Part shown: positions 44,900 through 54,900 of the stretch, in pieces
How positions within the stretch are numbered: the first letter of the stretch is position 1
How the letters are laid out: each line of letters opens with the position of its first letter
Source of the DNA: a virus
IMG/VR virus record: IMGVR_UViG_3300050821_001527
Location: 1-64,000 of that record
Reading direction: 5' to 3' (one strand)
Length of the DNA stretch: 64,000 nt
Position numbers and translations under genes: made by a program
Notes under the pieces: generated by a model
The model's input: only the letters and a program-made list of their open reading frames with translations
The model's database searches: none
Told to the model about the DNA's origin: nothing

Positions 44900-46389
44900 T
44901 GAATGATTTCCAAGTCACGGTCAACACGAATCCGGTAAATGTCACGGTTATTAAACAACCGATAGACGTAACTGTTTCTGTTGTCGGTGTGCAAGGCCCG
45001 TCGGGGTCTAGTGACGGCGGGGGAGGAATTCAGAAAGTTTTCGAGGTCTATCTACACGCTGATTACATCGTTGACCCTGCGGTTGGCATTCAACCCGCTT
45101 TGACTTCGGGGTATAACGTCCTTCTTACACAGCCTACCAGTGGGGACAGGGGCATCTATTCTGTCAATGGAGATAACTCTTTATCGTTAAGGACGAGTCT
45201 TGAAACTACGAGTTACGATGGCTCTATTGTATGGGCCTATCTAAAGCAATCAGAGGATAATGGAACCCAAACTGGCCCGTTTACTTATGGAGTTTATTTC
45301 AGCGAATTTTGCTTTCTTGTTCCATTGATGACTCCAAATTTCCTTCCTATAAACGGTGGGAATATGGTTGGCCCCATTTTCTTTGGTAACTATGGGCAAA
45401 ACATCAATGTAGGTTCTTTCGATAACGGGCTTGGGGGTGGGAGTGGTATTAGTTTAAACTGCGCTGTCAATTACGAACTGAACTGGCAAGCTGGGCATTT
45501 AAAAAGTTGGTATAACGGAGCTACTCAGCCACTCATGCTGGACTCCTCGCTCATTATTGACATTGGCGGCGGGGCTTCTCTTGGCTCTGCCACGAAATAT
45601 AGAAATAATGGATTCAGCCATTATACCGCAGGAGTCTCGGGTAATAGTTTCATAGTCGCAGATACCAGCGATTACGGAGGGTCGCCTTGGGGAAATAGTC
45701 CTCTAGTCAAATTTATAATTTCTACAGGAGAAGTCCAAGTTCCCGTTAATTTCAAGAACAACTCAATGAGTAGTCTTGACGTGAGTGGGAATAATTCCGT
45801 CGGGCCTTACATCCTAATCAACGCTTATAACTCAGCAGAGAATTCTGGGGACATTTCGTTTCCTAACCATTTCTTACAGCAACCAAGTTTCAATCCTGAC
45901 CTATTGGGCATAGCTGTTCTTGATGAACCGCAGCCTACTGGCGGGGCGTATCCTCTTTATATCAATATTCTTGATGCTTCTGGCGTTGATAATACGAGCG
46001 TGTTAAACGCATTAACGGGGGTAGTGACTTATTTTAGTCTTACTCAGAATGGGAAGACGGCGATTTATCAAACGGCCACGGGTTCCTTTACATTGGCTCA
46101 GGGACAGGCGGCTTATGACCCCTACTATATCGGAAGCCAGCCAGTCACGTTGATTCAACCGGCTGGCGTGTCGTTTAATACGACCGACCCGATTTACTTT
46201 GGCGTTGGGCCAATGGAAGCATTCTGTATCGTAAGCGGCTCCGGTAACTTTTTTGGCCTGTCTGTTCAGGGAAATCCGGTGGCTGTTACGTCAGACTTGC
46301 TTAACCAAGTCTCAATTTTACAGGCTCAAATTGACCTTTTGAGCGGAATGCTCAACACATTGAGTGGTCTAGCAATTTTAGGACAGTAA
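44899..46389 (+). CDS. Tail or neck fibre (496 aa)
   Basis: Starts NDFQVTVNTNPVNVTVIKQP and has a short GVQGPSGSSDGGGG hinge, then a beta-rich body with no enzymatic motif. The C-terminal ~30 residues form a hydrophobic trimer-like coil (LNQVSILQAQIDLLSGMLNT). Likely a fibre attached through the preceding small protein. Confidence 0.65.
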   Translation: MNDFQVTVNTNPVNVTVIKQPIDVTVSVVGVQGPSGSSDGGGGIQKVFEVYLHADYIVDPAVGIQPALTSGYNVLLTQPTSGDRGIYSVNGDNSLSLRTSLETTSYDGSIVWAYLKQSEDNGTQTGPFTYGVYFSEFCFLVPLMTPNFLPINGGNMVGPIFFGNYGQNINVGSFDNGLGGGSGISLNCAVNYELNWQAGHLKSWYNGATQPLMLDSSLIIDIGGGASLGSATKYRNNGFSHYTAGVSGNSFIVADTSDYGGSPWGNSPLVKFIISTGEVQVPVNFKNNSMSSLDVSGNNSVGPYILINAYNSAENSGDISFPNHFLQQPSFNPDLLGIAVLDEPQPTGGAYPLYINILDASGVDNTSVLNALTGVVTYFSLTQNGKTAIYQTATGSFTLAQGQAAYDPYYIGSQPVTLIQPAGVSFNTTDPIYFGVGPMEAFCIVSGSGNFFGLSVQGNPVAVTSDLLNQVSILQAQIDLLSGMLNTLSGLAILGQ

Positions 46390-46393
46390 TAAA

Positions 46394-46401
46394 GTGTAAA
46401 C
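46394..46401 (+). promoter_or_regulatory. Late-type promoter motif GTGTAAAC
   Basis: 6 nt before the ATG at 46408. Confidence 0.5.
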
Positions 46402-46407
46402 AATAGT

Positions 46408-46923
46408 ATGAAAGTAGTAGATATTGCCAACGAAATTTATCTGGAAAACGCGTCTCCAAGCGATACGGGCCTTGCCGCCATTGCGTTTTGGGTTCGCTCG
46501 AACGTTGGCAGGTTGAACACCCTTTTGTATGAAGACTTCTACGTGGACGAAAACACGTATGAAATATTCAAGGGAGACAGGAACAACCCATGTCGTATTC
46601 ACCCGCTTGCGGTGGCGATTGTGAAAACGATGTATAAGCTTTACAGGGCGGAACTAGATATTCGCGCCTTGCTTACGACTCTGCAAACAGATACAATTTT
46701 GGAAGCCTCGGATGAAGGCTTTACGGTCAAGAAAGTCAATCGCAGCGAAATCCTTAAAACGCTGACCGCGTTGAAAAAGGATGCCATGAAGGAATTGACC
46801 GACATGGTTCATTATTACCGCAGCTATCACGCTGAACCGTCTCAGGTTGCGGGTAACGACACCGTTCCGGGCAGGTTCCCTCCCTACGATAACGCGATTG
46901 CTTTTCAAAGGTGGTATTACTAA
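46408..46923 (+). CDS. Head-tail connector protein (171 aa)
   Basis: Mainly helical protein in the usual place of a head-completion adaptor: first of four compact genes between capsid/fibre and tail tube. Segments LAAIAFWVRSNVGRLNTLLY and HPLAVAIVKTMYKLYRAELD fit the helical adaptor type. The assignment rests largely on position. Confidence 0.55.
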   Translation: MKVVDIANEIYLENASPSDTGLAAIAFWVRSNVGRLNTLLYEDFYVDENTYEIFKGDRNNPCRIHPLAVAIVKTMYKLYRAELDIRALLTTLQTDTILEASDEGFTVKKVNRSEILKTLTALKKDAMKELTDMVHYYRSYHAEPSQVAGNDTVPGRFPPYDNAIAFQRWYY

Positions 46924-47382
46924 ATGTCATTGGTATCAGATGCAGAAGCGGCAATTTTGTCCGGTAATTTTCTTGAGGTTTTTCAAGCCTTCTCGAAAAA
47001 CAGGACGATTACTGTCCATAAGGAGCCGCTAAAGACCTTCGTTTCAACACCCGACCCGAACACAGCCCTGTTTGGATTCGGAGAAACGCAGCAACAGGCC
47101 GTCTATAACTATACCCCTCAAAATCAATCCTTCAATGCCATCGTTCGTTACGGGGCGAGTTACCGCACGAACATGTCCTCAGAACCAACCGAAGCGGACA
47201 TCTTCTTCTCCAAGGGGATGGTTCAAATCATGGTTCAGAGAGACTGTCACGATTACATCGTGCAGGACAAAACTTTGAAGATTGAACTGGACGGCAGGGC
47301 TTGGATGGTGGTCGGGGAACCAAGAGCCAAGAAATTTTTGCTGAATGATTACTATGTTTTCTACCTGCAAAACCTACAATAA
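46924..47382 (+). CDS. Head-tail stopper-like protein (152 aa)
   Basis: Directly follows the adaptor (stop then ATG). Beta-rich second half (FNAIVRYGASYRTNMSSE, ELDGRAWMVVGEPRAKKF) resembles small barrel-like stopper proteins. Position-based. Confidence 0.5.
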   Translation: MSLVSDAEAAILSGNFLEVFQAFSKNRTITVHKEPLKTFVSTPDPNTALFGFGETQQQAVYNYTPQNQSFNAIVRYGASYRTNMSSEPTEADIFFSKGMVQIMVQRDCHDYIVQDKTLKIELDGRAWMVVGEPRAKKFLLNDYYVFYLQNLQ

Positions 47383-47384
47383 TC

Positions 47385-47990
47385 ATGCTGACGGTTACAG
47401 TAAAGGCAGACAGGAACGCCATACTTCAGAAGATTCTGAGCAGCAGAGCCTTCGTGGAGAAGGGATGGGTCGCGGCAGAGAAAGTAGCCCGCAAGAGGTT
47501 TAATCAGCAGAAGGAGTTGTTCTTTAGAGATTTTGACGAGCATCCGGTCACTCAGGAAATCAAGGCGGGGCCGGAAATCGAAGGGAATCCAAGCGGGCTG
47601 TTGGGCGGGGAAGGGAACCTGTTCAGCTTCTTCGGATTCAATGAAGGTGAAGACCCCATTGGGGACGTAAAGTTGTTTATGGAGTCCTTGTTCGACATAG
47701 AACGCGGCTCATACCGCTCAAAACAATGGACGTTCAGAGTCAAAATGCCGGACGAGGAACAGGTAGCGGCATACGTGGTCGGAAAATACGGCGCGGACTA
47801 TACAAGCGAAAGCTGGATAGACGGGGTGGAAAAGGGATACTCCGGTTTGAACTATTATCTCAGGTTCAGGGACAAGGGACGCTCTGGCGGTGGTATTGAA
47901 GTGTCGTCGCCGGTAAGAGAACTGAATTTCTCGACTACGCCGTATCTGTCGGAAATGGTGAAGAATTTTAGACGTAACATACAAACATGA
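47385..47990 (+). CDS. Neck/tail-completion protein (201 aa)
   Basis: Third connector gene. Basic helical start (RAFVEKGWVAAEKVARKRFN), then GFNEGEDPIGDVKLF, which recalls neck or minor tail proteins of the HK97 gp10 kind. Overlaps the next gene by 4 nt (ATGA). Position-based. Confidence 0.5.
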   Translation: MLTVTVKADRNAILQKILSSRAFVEKGWVAAEKVARKRFNQQKELFFRDFDEHPVTQEIKAGPEIEGNPSGLLGGEGNLFSFFGFNEGEDPIGDVKLFMESLFDIERGSYRSKQWTFRVKMPDEEQVAAYVVGKYGADYTSESWIDGVEKGYSGLNYYLRFRDKGRSGGGIEVSSPVRELNFSTTPYLSEMVKNFRRNIQT

Positions 47991-48823
47991 ATGCCCAATT
48001 AGATGCAAGAATTTTAAGCAGCCTCGCTCTCTATCTTGATTACAAGTTATTGAAGCAGGCACAGGCTTACACCAATACATCGGGGGCATTGTATTCCATC
48101 ACTTCGGAGATTGTCGGGATGTATGCGTATTCCACTCCCCACAAGCAGTTGGTCAATGACACATCCATAACTGGCGCAAACGTGATGACCGGGGTATGGC
48201 TGGACGGAAATTTCATTGTCCCCGGACAGAGCGGCCTGTATGGAATCAATCATTACGAGGGCACCGTTTATTTCAACCACAAGATTACCAGCCCGGAAAC
48301 GAGGCTATCGGGAGTCTATGCCTTCAAGGACTTCTCTGTCAAAATCACCGACCAAACGGATTACAAGCTCATTTTCGGAAACAAATACATGAGCAACGAC
48401 CTCTACGCCCAAACCCCAACCGGCTTGGAGGAAGATGTTGAAATTTACCCGATTATCTACATCCGTCCAACGACCATTGAAAACAAGCCGTTCGGACTGG
48501 CCGGACTGGACGACAATACGATGCTTGCCCGCGCTGTTATCATTTCTGATGATATGTATGACGCTATCGGGGCGGCAAATGTAATGAAAAACCTGAATTT
48601 GAAGGTTTTGCCGGTATATTCCAGCCTACCGTTCAACCAAATGGGGCTATACACCGGGGGTGCGCCTTACAACTTTGAGCAACTGCCCCAGCACGGGGAA
48701 ACCCCGATTATCTGGAAGGTTAAGACCAGTTCCCTGACTCCAAAGGGGGACGAACTCAATTTGCTGAACATTAAGACCATGTTTGCTGATTTTGAGGTCA
48801 GAACATTGGCCACCCATCCTTAA
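47987..48823 (+). CDS. Tail terminator-region protein (278 aa)
   Basis: Alpha/beta protein without recognised family, in the slot of the tail terminator or completion protein directly before the tail tube gene. Longer than typical terminators (about 130-150), so an additional domain is likely (the middle part has GLYGINHYEGTVYFNHKI). Confidence 0.45.
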   Translation: MNAQLDARILSSLALYLDYKLLKQAQAYTNTSGALYSITSEIVGMYAYSTPHKQLVNDTSITGANVMTGVWLDGNFIVPGQSGLYGINHYEGTVYFNHKITSPETRLSGVYAFKDFSVKITDQTDYKLIFGNKYMSNDLYAQTPTGLEEDVEIYPIIYIRPTTIENKPFGLAGLDDNTMLARAVIISDDMYDAIGAANVMKNLNLKVLPVYSSLPFNQMGLYTGGAPYNFEQLPQHGETPIIWKVKTSSLTPKGDELNLLNIKTMFADFEVRTLATHP

Positions 48824-48851
48824 TTTTGCTGTTCACATTTCCGTCTAACAG

Positions 48852-48860
48852 TTGTAATAT
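48852..48860 (+). promoter_or_regulatory. Late-type promoter motif TTGTAATAT
   Basis: Precedes the tail tube gene; the ATG at 48887 is 26 nt downstream with AAGGA in the leader. Confidence 0.5.
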
Positions 48861-48886
48861 AGAATGAATAAGGAACACATCATTTT

Positions 48887-49834
48887 ATGTCAAAACCGAC
48901 AAGAACACTTTACGCAACGCAGAACGCGGTCATTTTCCCTTCTGGAAGCAATGTTGACCCGGCGTTCTATTGTCTGCCCATCAACAGCGTTAGCTTGGAT
49001 GTCACGAATCCAATCGAAAACGTTCTGGTATTCGGCACATTGGGCGCTGCCGCCCGTGTTCAGAAGGAGCCTTCCAAGACGAGAATGTCAATCAAGTCTT
49101 ACCTCGTCGCCGGAAGCGTTTCTGGCGGTTTGGGAGCATCTTTGCCGTTCGACGCTACCGCTGTCGGAGTCCTTACCGGAAATTCCATTACGGCGCAGGC
49201 TGCGGAAGTTCGCCTCGAACCTTACGGTTTCACGGGTTACGGCATCTTGACGAAGCTCGACCTTGACGCTTCCACGAACAATTTCGTTACCCTCGACCTG
49301 ACGTTTGAAGGACTTGGAACCCCGAACTACGGCGGAATCAATACCGCTGGCGTTGGCAACACAAGCTATGCCGGTCAGATTCCTGTTATTACGGGTGTCC
49401 AGCCGGTCACTTCCGACCTCGTTGCTGCCGGTGTTATCTCCACGGATTCCTTGTTCACGGGAGCCATCGGAACCAACATTACTGGTTTGGGCAATGCTGC
49501 CTGCGTCAATTCCGCCAAGTTCTCCTTGGACATTCCTACGGACACAATCATGTGTCTCGGTTCTCAGATTACCGGCAACCAGCTTGCGGTTCAGTCTGGA
49601 AACGTTATGATTGCCAAGCCTCCGTTCAAGGCAACCCTTGTCGTCGAAGGAACTGCGGCCACGGCCTGTGACGCGGTTGACTTCGGAACCATCGTTGTTT
49701 CGCTCCCGACCCCTCGCCTTATCTCGAACACTGTCAACCAGTCTGTCGGTGCGGCTGGCGTTACTTACAACTACACTGTCGAAGACATCACGGCTACCTT
49801 CAGTCCTTCGACCATCACCGGAGTCGCAATCTAA
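48887..49834 (+). CDS. Major tail tube protein (315 aa)
   Basis: Beta-rich protein in the position of the tail tube: after the connector genes, before chaperone candidates and tape measure, with its own late motif and a strong terminator, as for other abundant virion proteins. Repeated short segments such as FTGYGILTKLDLDAS and ITGNQLAVQSGNVMIAKPPF suit a tube fold. No tail sheath gene is adjacent. The other start at 48864 opens a different frame and is rejected. Confidence 0.65.
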   Translation: MSKPTRTLYATQNAVIFPSGSNVDPAFYCLPINSVSLDVTNPIENVLVFGTLGAAARVQKEPSKTRMSIKSYLVAGSVSGGLGASLPFDATAVGVLTGNSITAQAAEVRLEPYGFTGYGILTKLDLDASTNNFVTLDLTFEGLGTPNYGGINTAGVGNTSYAGQIPVITGVQPVTSDLVAAGVISTDSLFTGAIGTNITGLGNAACVNSAKFSLDIPTDTIMCLGSQITGNQLAVQSGNVMIAKPPFKATLVVEGTAATACDAVDFGTIVVSLPTPRLISNTVNQSVGAAGVTYNYTVEDITATFSPSTITGVAI

Positions 49835-49854
49835 CCCTCCTAATCGTGTTTCAA

Positions 49855-49888
49855 GGGGAAGCTCCCAATCCGGGGGCTTCCCTTTTTT
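49855..49888 (+). terminator. Intrinsic terminator after the tail tube gene
   Basis: GGGAAGC pairs with GCTTCCC, with further CCC/GGG pairs inside, followed by six T. Confidence 0.9.
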
Positions 49889-49897
49889 GTTTTTCAG

Positions 49898-49905
49898 GTG
49901 TATTT
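49898..49905 (+). promoter_or_regulatory. Late-type promoter motif GTGTATTT
   Basis: Directly after the tube terminator; 19 nt to the ATG at 49925. Same variant as before the PhoH-like gene. Confidence 0.4.
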
Positions 49906-49924
49906 CCTTTTAGGAATAAGGCGT

Positions 49925-50281
49925 ATGGTTTCACCTGAGAACAACATTATCTATCTGCAAACATCCAAGGAGATAACCTCCTTGTTCAAAAGCTTCTTGG
50001 AAGACCTCGAAAACCAGAAGAAAGACCACGACTTGATGATGGCCAAGGTCGCTGAGAAATGCGGCCAAGACTACGCCAACTCCATCAACTTCTTCTCGGA
50101 CGAGAAATACAACCACATACGCAAGAGAGTCCTAGACCACGGAAACGAAACCTCCCGCCAACTATCCGCGTTCCTAGACTACTTCGATTTCCAGATTAAC
50201 ACCCAAAAGCTTGATGAAGCCGTCAAGAACAAGGTGACCCACAAAAAAATCATCATTGCCGGACAGATTGGCGTAGAATAA
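49925..50281 (+). CDS. Tail assembly chaperone candidate 1 (118 aa)
   Basis: The ATG at 49925 is preferred over the in-frame start at 49898, which would put the promoter motif inside the gene. Helical, charged protein (KEITSLFKSFLEDLENQKKD). Small helical genes between tail tube and tape measure are usually assembly chaperones. I did not find a clear slippery sequence linking it to the next gene. Confidence 0.5.
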   Translation: MVSPENNIIYLQTSKEITSLFKSFLEDLENQKKDHDLMMAKVAEKCGQDYANSINFFSDEKYNHIRKRVLDHGNETSRQLSAFLDYFDFQINTQKLDEAVKNKVTHKKIIIAGQIGVE

Positions 50282-50297
50282 TCAGGCGTAAGGCACT

Positions 50298-51065
50298 ATG
50301 AGCAAGAAATTTATCTACGAATTTACCGTTGACAAGATTGTCGAAAAAGACGTTCCCGTCGAACGCAAGCCGGAAGACGACCCTAGCGTTACCGCAACGC
50401 GCAAGGAGAAAGTCGCGGAGCCTGTCAAATTCCGCATCCTCAAGCCGACCCGCAAACTTTACGACTTGGCCGAAATCTTCTTGGCCAAAACAATTTCCGA
50501 TTACGTCCGTGAAGGCATTATGCCCATCACTTTGGTCGCCAAACGATTCGGTGATGACGGCGGCGTCCTTACTACCAAGGAGCAGGAATACATCGTTGAA
50601 CTGCAAAAACGCATTGACGAAAATCAGAAGAAACTGATTGCCCTTTCCGCACCGAAGAAGGAAGGAGAACCGGAACCCGAAACCATTTCCCCGCAGCAAC
50701 GCGCCGACCTGTTCGTGGATATGATGAAGACTCAGGTGGAGATTGACAACATCCGAAATTCCTACCTGTCTCTTTACGAAAATACAGCCGAAATGAAGGC
50801 TCGTAAGAAGACGATTGAATGGTGGATTACGCAATTAAGCTACCACGGCGAGGGTGAGAAGGAATATTTCCCGCAGACCTCCTTCTTCGAGCGTTACAAG
50901 GCATACGTTGATACCTTGGACGGAGACAGTGATTTCGATAAGAAAGTCGTGTCGAAGTTTTCCTACCTGATAAGCACTTGGTTCTCCAACATCAACACCG
51001 CGCTTACCGAAGAAGACTTCAAAGCCGCCGACAAGCACTTTGAAGAAAATGTAGCCGATGAGTGA
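50298..51065 (+). CDS. Tail assembly chaperone candidate 2 (255 aa)
   Basis: Charged helical protein (FRILKPTRKLYDLAEIFLAK, KTQVEIDNIRNSYLSLYENT). Same positional argument as its neighbours. AAGG about 7 nt upstream. Overlaps the next gene by 4 nt (ATGA). Confidence 0.5.
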   Translation: MSKKFIYEFTVDKIVEKDVPVERKPEDDPSVTATRKEKVAEPVKFRILKPTRKLYDLAEIFLAKTISDYVREGIMPITLVAKRFGDDGGVLTTKEQEYIVELQKRIDENQKKLIALSAPKKEGEPEPETISPQQRADLFVDMMKTQVEIDNIRNSYLSLYENTAEMKARKKTIEWWITQLSYHGEGEKEYFPQTSFFERYKAYVDTLDGDSDFDKKVVSKFSYLISTWFSNINTALTEEDFKAADKHFEENVADE

Positions 51066-51949
51066 AACCATTTTCCCCATTAACCGAGATAGAGAATCTC
51101 AAGCTGATATATCACGATATTCTCAATGGTTATTCGCTTGACGACAGCGGTGTTTATGTCAAGCACTTCTCCGAACAGTCCTACGCCCGAGTCCTAGAAA
51201 GAAAGAGGACGCTCGCCCTGTCCTTTAGGGTCGAAGGGCTTCCGACCAATGACGAGCGCGAGAAGGAAATGCTCGAACAGGGTCTATGGACTCAGGATAA
51301 GGAGGACAGGATTGAGCAGTTGAAGGTGAACATCGCCGACAACGAGAAATATTCCCAAGGCATCATCCCCTCCCAAAAGGGCGCGATTACAGCCATACTG
51401 GACAACCTCAAAACAGAACTCGCTTCCTTGGTAAATGACAAGCATGATATTGTCGGCCCCACATGCGAGAAATTCGCAGACCGTGAAGTTGAGAACTTTT
51501 TCCTGTTAGAACTGTTTTACAGGGACAGCGGACTGGCTCATAAATATTTCTCCGAGGACGAGTTTGCGGACTTGGACTATCAAGAGCTTGCCAAGTATAA
51601 GAAAATCCTCAATGCCGCCCTGACTAAGATAGGCGAGGAACATATCAGGCAGCTAAGTTGCCTGCCATTCTTTCTTAACTCCCTTCAAGTTGTAAAAGAA
51701 CGCCCGGAAAAATTCTTCGGCAAGCCGATTTCCGAGTTGACATTCCACCAGCATAACTTGCTCATGGGAGGACTCAGAAGCCACAACATCCACTCCCAAG
51801 CCGAAGGCTCGCCGCCTAGTTTGGCCGATTCCACGATTCAAGGGCTGGTGGAGTGGTATGACAAGCAGCACTCCATTATCCTCGGCAAGAACAGCAAGGG
51901 AGTCGCCACCAGCGGCCTTAGCATCACCAATACTGACGTGGTGCGATAA
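51062..51949 (+). CDS. Tail assembly chaperone candidate 3 (295 aa)
   Basis: Helical protein, starting MKPFSPLTEIENLKLIYHDI, with a coiled middle and a region LSCLPFFLNSLQVVKERPEK. Third gene between tube and tape measure. A two-part chaperone plus one accessory gene is a reasonable reading; the exact roles are not visible. Confidence 0.45.
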   Translation: MKPFSPLTEIENLKLIYHDILNGYSLDDSGVYVKHFSEQSYARVLERKRTLALSFRVEGLPTNDEREKEMLEQGLWTQDKEDRIEQLKVNIADNEKYSQGIIPSQKGAITAILDNLKTELASLVNDKHDIVGPTCEKFADREVENFFLLELFYRDSGLAHKYFSEDEFADLDYQELAKYKKILNAALTKIGEEHIRQLSCLPFFLNSLQVVKERPEKFFGKPISELTFHQHNLLMGGLRSHNIHSQAEGSPPSLADSTIQGLVEWYDKQHSIILGKNSKGVATSGLSITNTDVVR

Positions 51950-51963
51950 CCGACCACAAAAAA

Positions 51964-51972
51964 GTGTAATAT
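51964..51972 (+). promoter_or_regulatory. Late-type promoter motif GTGTAATAT
   Basis: AAAAAA then GTGTAATAT; the ATG of the tape measure gene (51992) is 19 nt downstream with AAGG in the leader. Confidence 0.6.
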
Positions 51973-51991
51973 ACCATAGTAAAAGGTTACT

Positions 51992-54900
51992 ATGGCAGCA
52001 CCCGAGATTCTATTGGCGGTAGGTGGGGATTTAACAGCGTTGAACAACGCTATTGATTCCGCATTGAGTCGTCCAAGGAACTTCAGGGGCATCAACGCCA
52101 ATTCCTTTACCGAACCTCTCGGTAGAATCACTGGAAAAGCCTCCGAATTCTCCAAGTCTATGGAGGCGTCCAACGCCCGTGTTTTGGCGTTCGGTGCTTC
52201 TGCCGGTGCGATTTACGCCGTTCACAAGTCCTTCGAGACTCTCCTGTCCTCGACGATTGAAGTCCAGAAGTCAATGAACCTTTTGGGCACGTTGTTCAAC
52301 GCGAGCAACGCCACGCTCAAGAACTTCTCCAATAGCCTGTTCGACGTGGCCAATCTGACCGGGCAGAGTTTCAGGTCTGCCACGGAAGCCGCCAACACGT
52401 TCGCCCGTCAGGGCTTGAGCGCGGCGGAAACGCTTCGCAGAACCAGAGACGCCCTGATTCTTGCTCGTATCGCCGGTATGGACTTCGGAGATTCGGCGAG
52501 GGTCATTACCACGGCCATTAACTCGTTCAACAAGGAAGCCCTAACAAGCACCGAAATCATCAACGCCTTGAGCGCGGCGGAAACTCACTTCTCCGTCAAC
52601 TCGTCCGACTTGGCTCAAGCCATTTCCCGTGTAGGAACGTCTGCTGAAAACGCGAACGTCACCCTGAACGAAACCATTTCCTTAATTACTAGCGCGGCCC
52701 AAATCACTGGCCGTTCCGGTTCGGTAATCGGTAACTCGTTCAAATCCATCTTCACCCGTCTCGAACGCCCGAAGGTTTTGGAAGACTTACAGCAAATCGG
52801 TGTTACAACCAGAGACGCATCTGGTAATGTTCTTCCGTTGGTTCAGGTTCTCAAGAACTTGGCATCTACCTACGACTTGCTGACCCCAAGCCAGAAGTCA
52901 TTCATCACGGAAGCTGTTGGTGGTGTCTATCAAATTAACACGTTGAAAGCCGTCCTTGGTGACTTGGGAAGCGGCTTTAGTGTCTATGACCGCGTTCTCA
53001 AGACGGTTGAAGGTTCGACTTCATCCGTCATTGACCGTAACAACCAACTCAACGAAACAATTTCCGCGAAGCTCAATGCCACCCTCAACAACCTAATCCA
53101 AGCCGGTTCCAAGGTTGGAAACTTGGTTATTGCACCTTCGCTCGGCAAGGGAGCCGATTTGGGCGCGAACTGGATGAAGGGTATTTCGGAAGCCATTGAT
53201 TCAAAGTCCTTGGGCGGAGATTTGGCGCGTGGGCTGCTCAAGGGTCTTGGAGACGTTATCAGCGGGCCGGGAGTCCAGTTTATTACGTTTGCCATGCTCA
53301 AGTTGTTCCAGAACCTTGCGACGTTCGCGGCCAAGTCTGTTGGAGAATTCACCGGGGTTTCCACAAAGGCGAAGGAACTTGAACTTACTCAGGTTCAGGT
53401 CTTGCAGCAGTTGCTCCAACAGCCAAAGGTCTTGGAGTCCATCAAGACTGGGACGATGACGGTTGACCAAGCCGCCAAGCAAGTTTTCAGAGATATTCAG
53501 GCGCAGAATTCCGCCTTGGAAGCCCAGTTGGGACTTGCGCGTTTGATTGCCAAAACGGGCATGACTGGCGGCGTGTCTGTTCAGGGAACCAAGTATAGGG
53601 CCGCTTCGGGTTATGTTCCGAGTTTCTTTGACGAGTTCGCTATGGAAGAAGCCCACGCCAAGTCCTTGGGTGCGGCGGCTCCTAGAGCGCACTTCGGCAA
53701 GGGAACCATTGGTGGCCGCAAATTTATTATGAACTCTCAGGAGACTGAGATTCCTAATTTTGGCTCCAACGGAGACTCGGCGGTTATACCGAACTACTCG
53801 AAGGGCTTTGTTCCTAATCTCGCTGTTGGCCGCGAAGACATCTTGACATCCAGAGATAAGCTTAGAAAGCACACCGGCAGAGTCGCCAGCTTGTTTGTCG
53901 CTGAAAAGGGTGCGAGGGAATACGGCGAATTCTACAACGTATTCCGCTACTCCGATAAGGAAAAGGTCAACTTCCTGCCGGAAATCGAAAAGTTCGTATC
54001 AGAAAGAACGGACAAGGCACCAATTCCTACCGGGGGAAGGGGAGCTATGTCTGCTTTGGCGGGCGTCATCTTTGAAGCTCTAATCAGAAAAAAGGCCCAA
54101 ATCGGAAACGTCGAAGACGCTAACTTCGACATTCCAAGTGTTAGGGCTGTCAAGAAAAACCTGACTCCATTTTTCGGAGATTCCGTTGATGGCGGGTTGC
54201 TGGATGCCGGTGACTTCAAAATTTCCGACTCGGTTCGCGCCAGAAAGAGCCTAGAAAAGAAAATCATCAACAGACTCGATTCCATGCCTAACATGAAGGC
54301 GGAAGGTCACTACCCTGATTCCGCTTACGGGCCATACGGAAAGACAATCACCAACGCTTCTTCCCAAGGTCTTCCGGGTATGCTCGAAGGCGCGGAATTC
54401 ATCGGCAGCGGAGTCCAAGGGGTTGTATATAAATACACTCTGCCAAGCGGCAAACAGAAGATTGTCAAAATTCCTAGAAAGCAGGAAGATGTTGGCCGTC
54501 TGCATGACGATGTAAGAAAGCAGAGGGCGTTCTATGGCTCCTCCCCTGACCTTGGAGGATATGTTAATCCGAACAAGCCATCCCTTTACCTAAACTACGG
54601 AGACTACAAAGAAGGCAGAGGAGCCGGTATTTCCGAATTGGAAATGCTGACAGGTGAAAAAAGGGTCAACGGCCTGCACAATCAGCAGGAGAGCAGCCTA
54701 CATCAGTCGTTCATGGGACGCCTAAAGGGTAATCCTAACGCGGAAGCCATCGCAAGTAGGGCTACCCGCATGACTCTATCAGATGTGAAGCGTAACTTCT
54801 CCAAGTATAACAAGGTTTACAGCAAACAGGGCAGGGGATTTTACTATGGCCGTAATGGGGCGGTAGGAAACTATACCCTCAATAATCTTCATCCAGCCAT

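Noticed and set aside
48864-49250. Start at 48864 for the tail tube gene region
   Set aside because: It opens a different frame (128 codons) that overlaps the longer tube protein frame and has a Ser/Arg/Leu-rich shadow composition.
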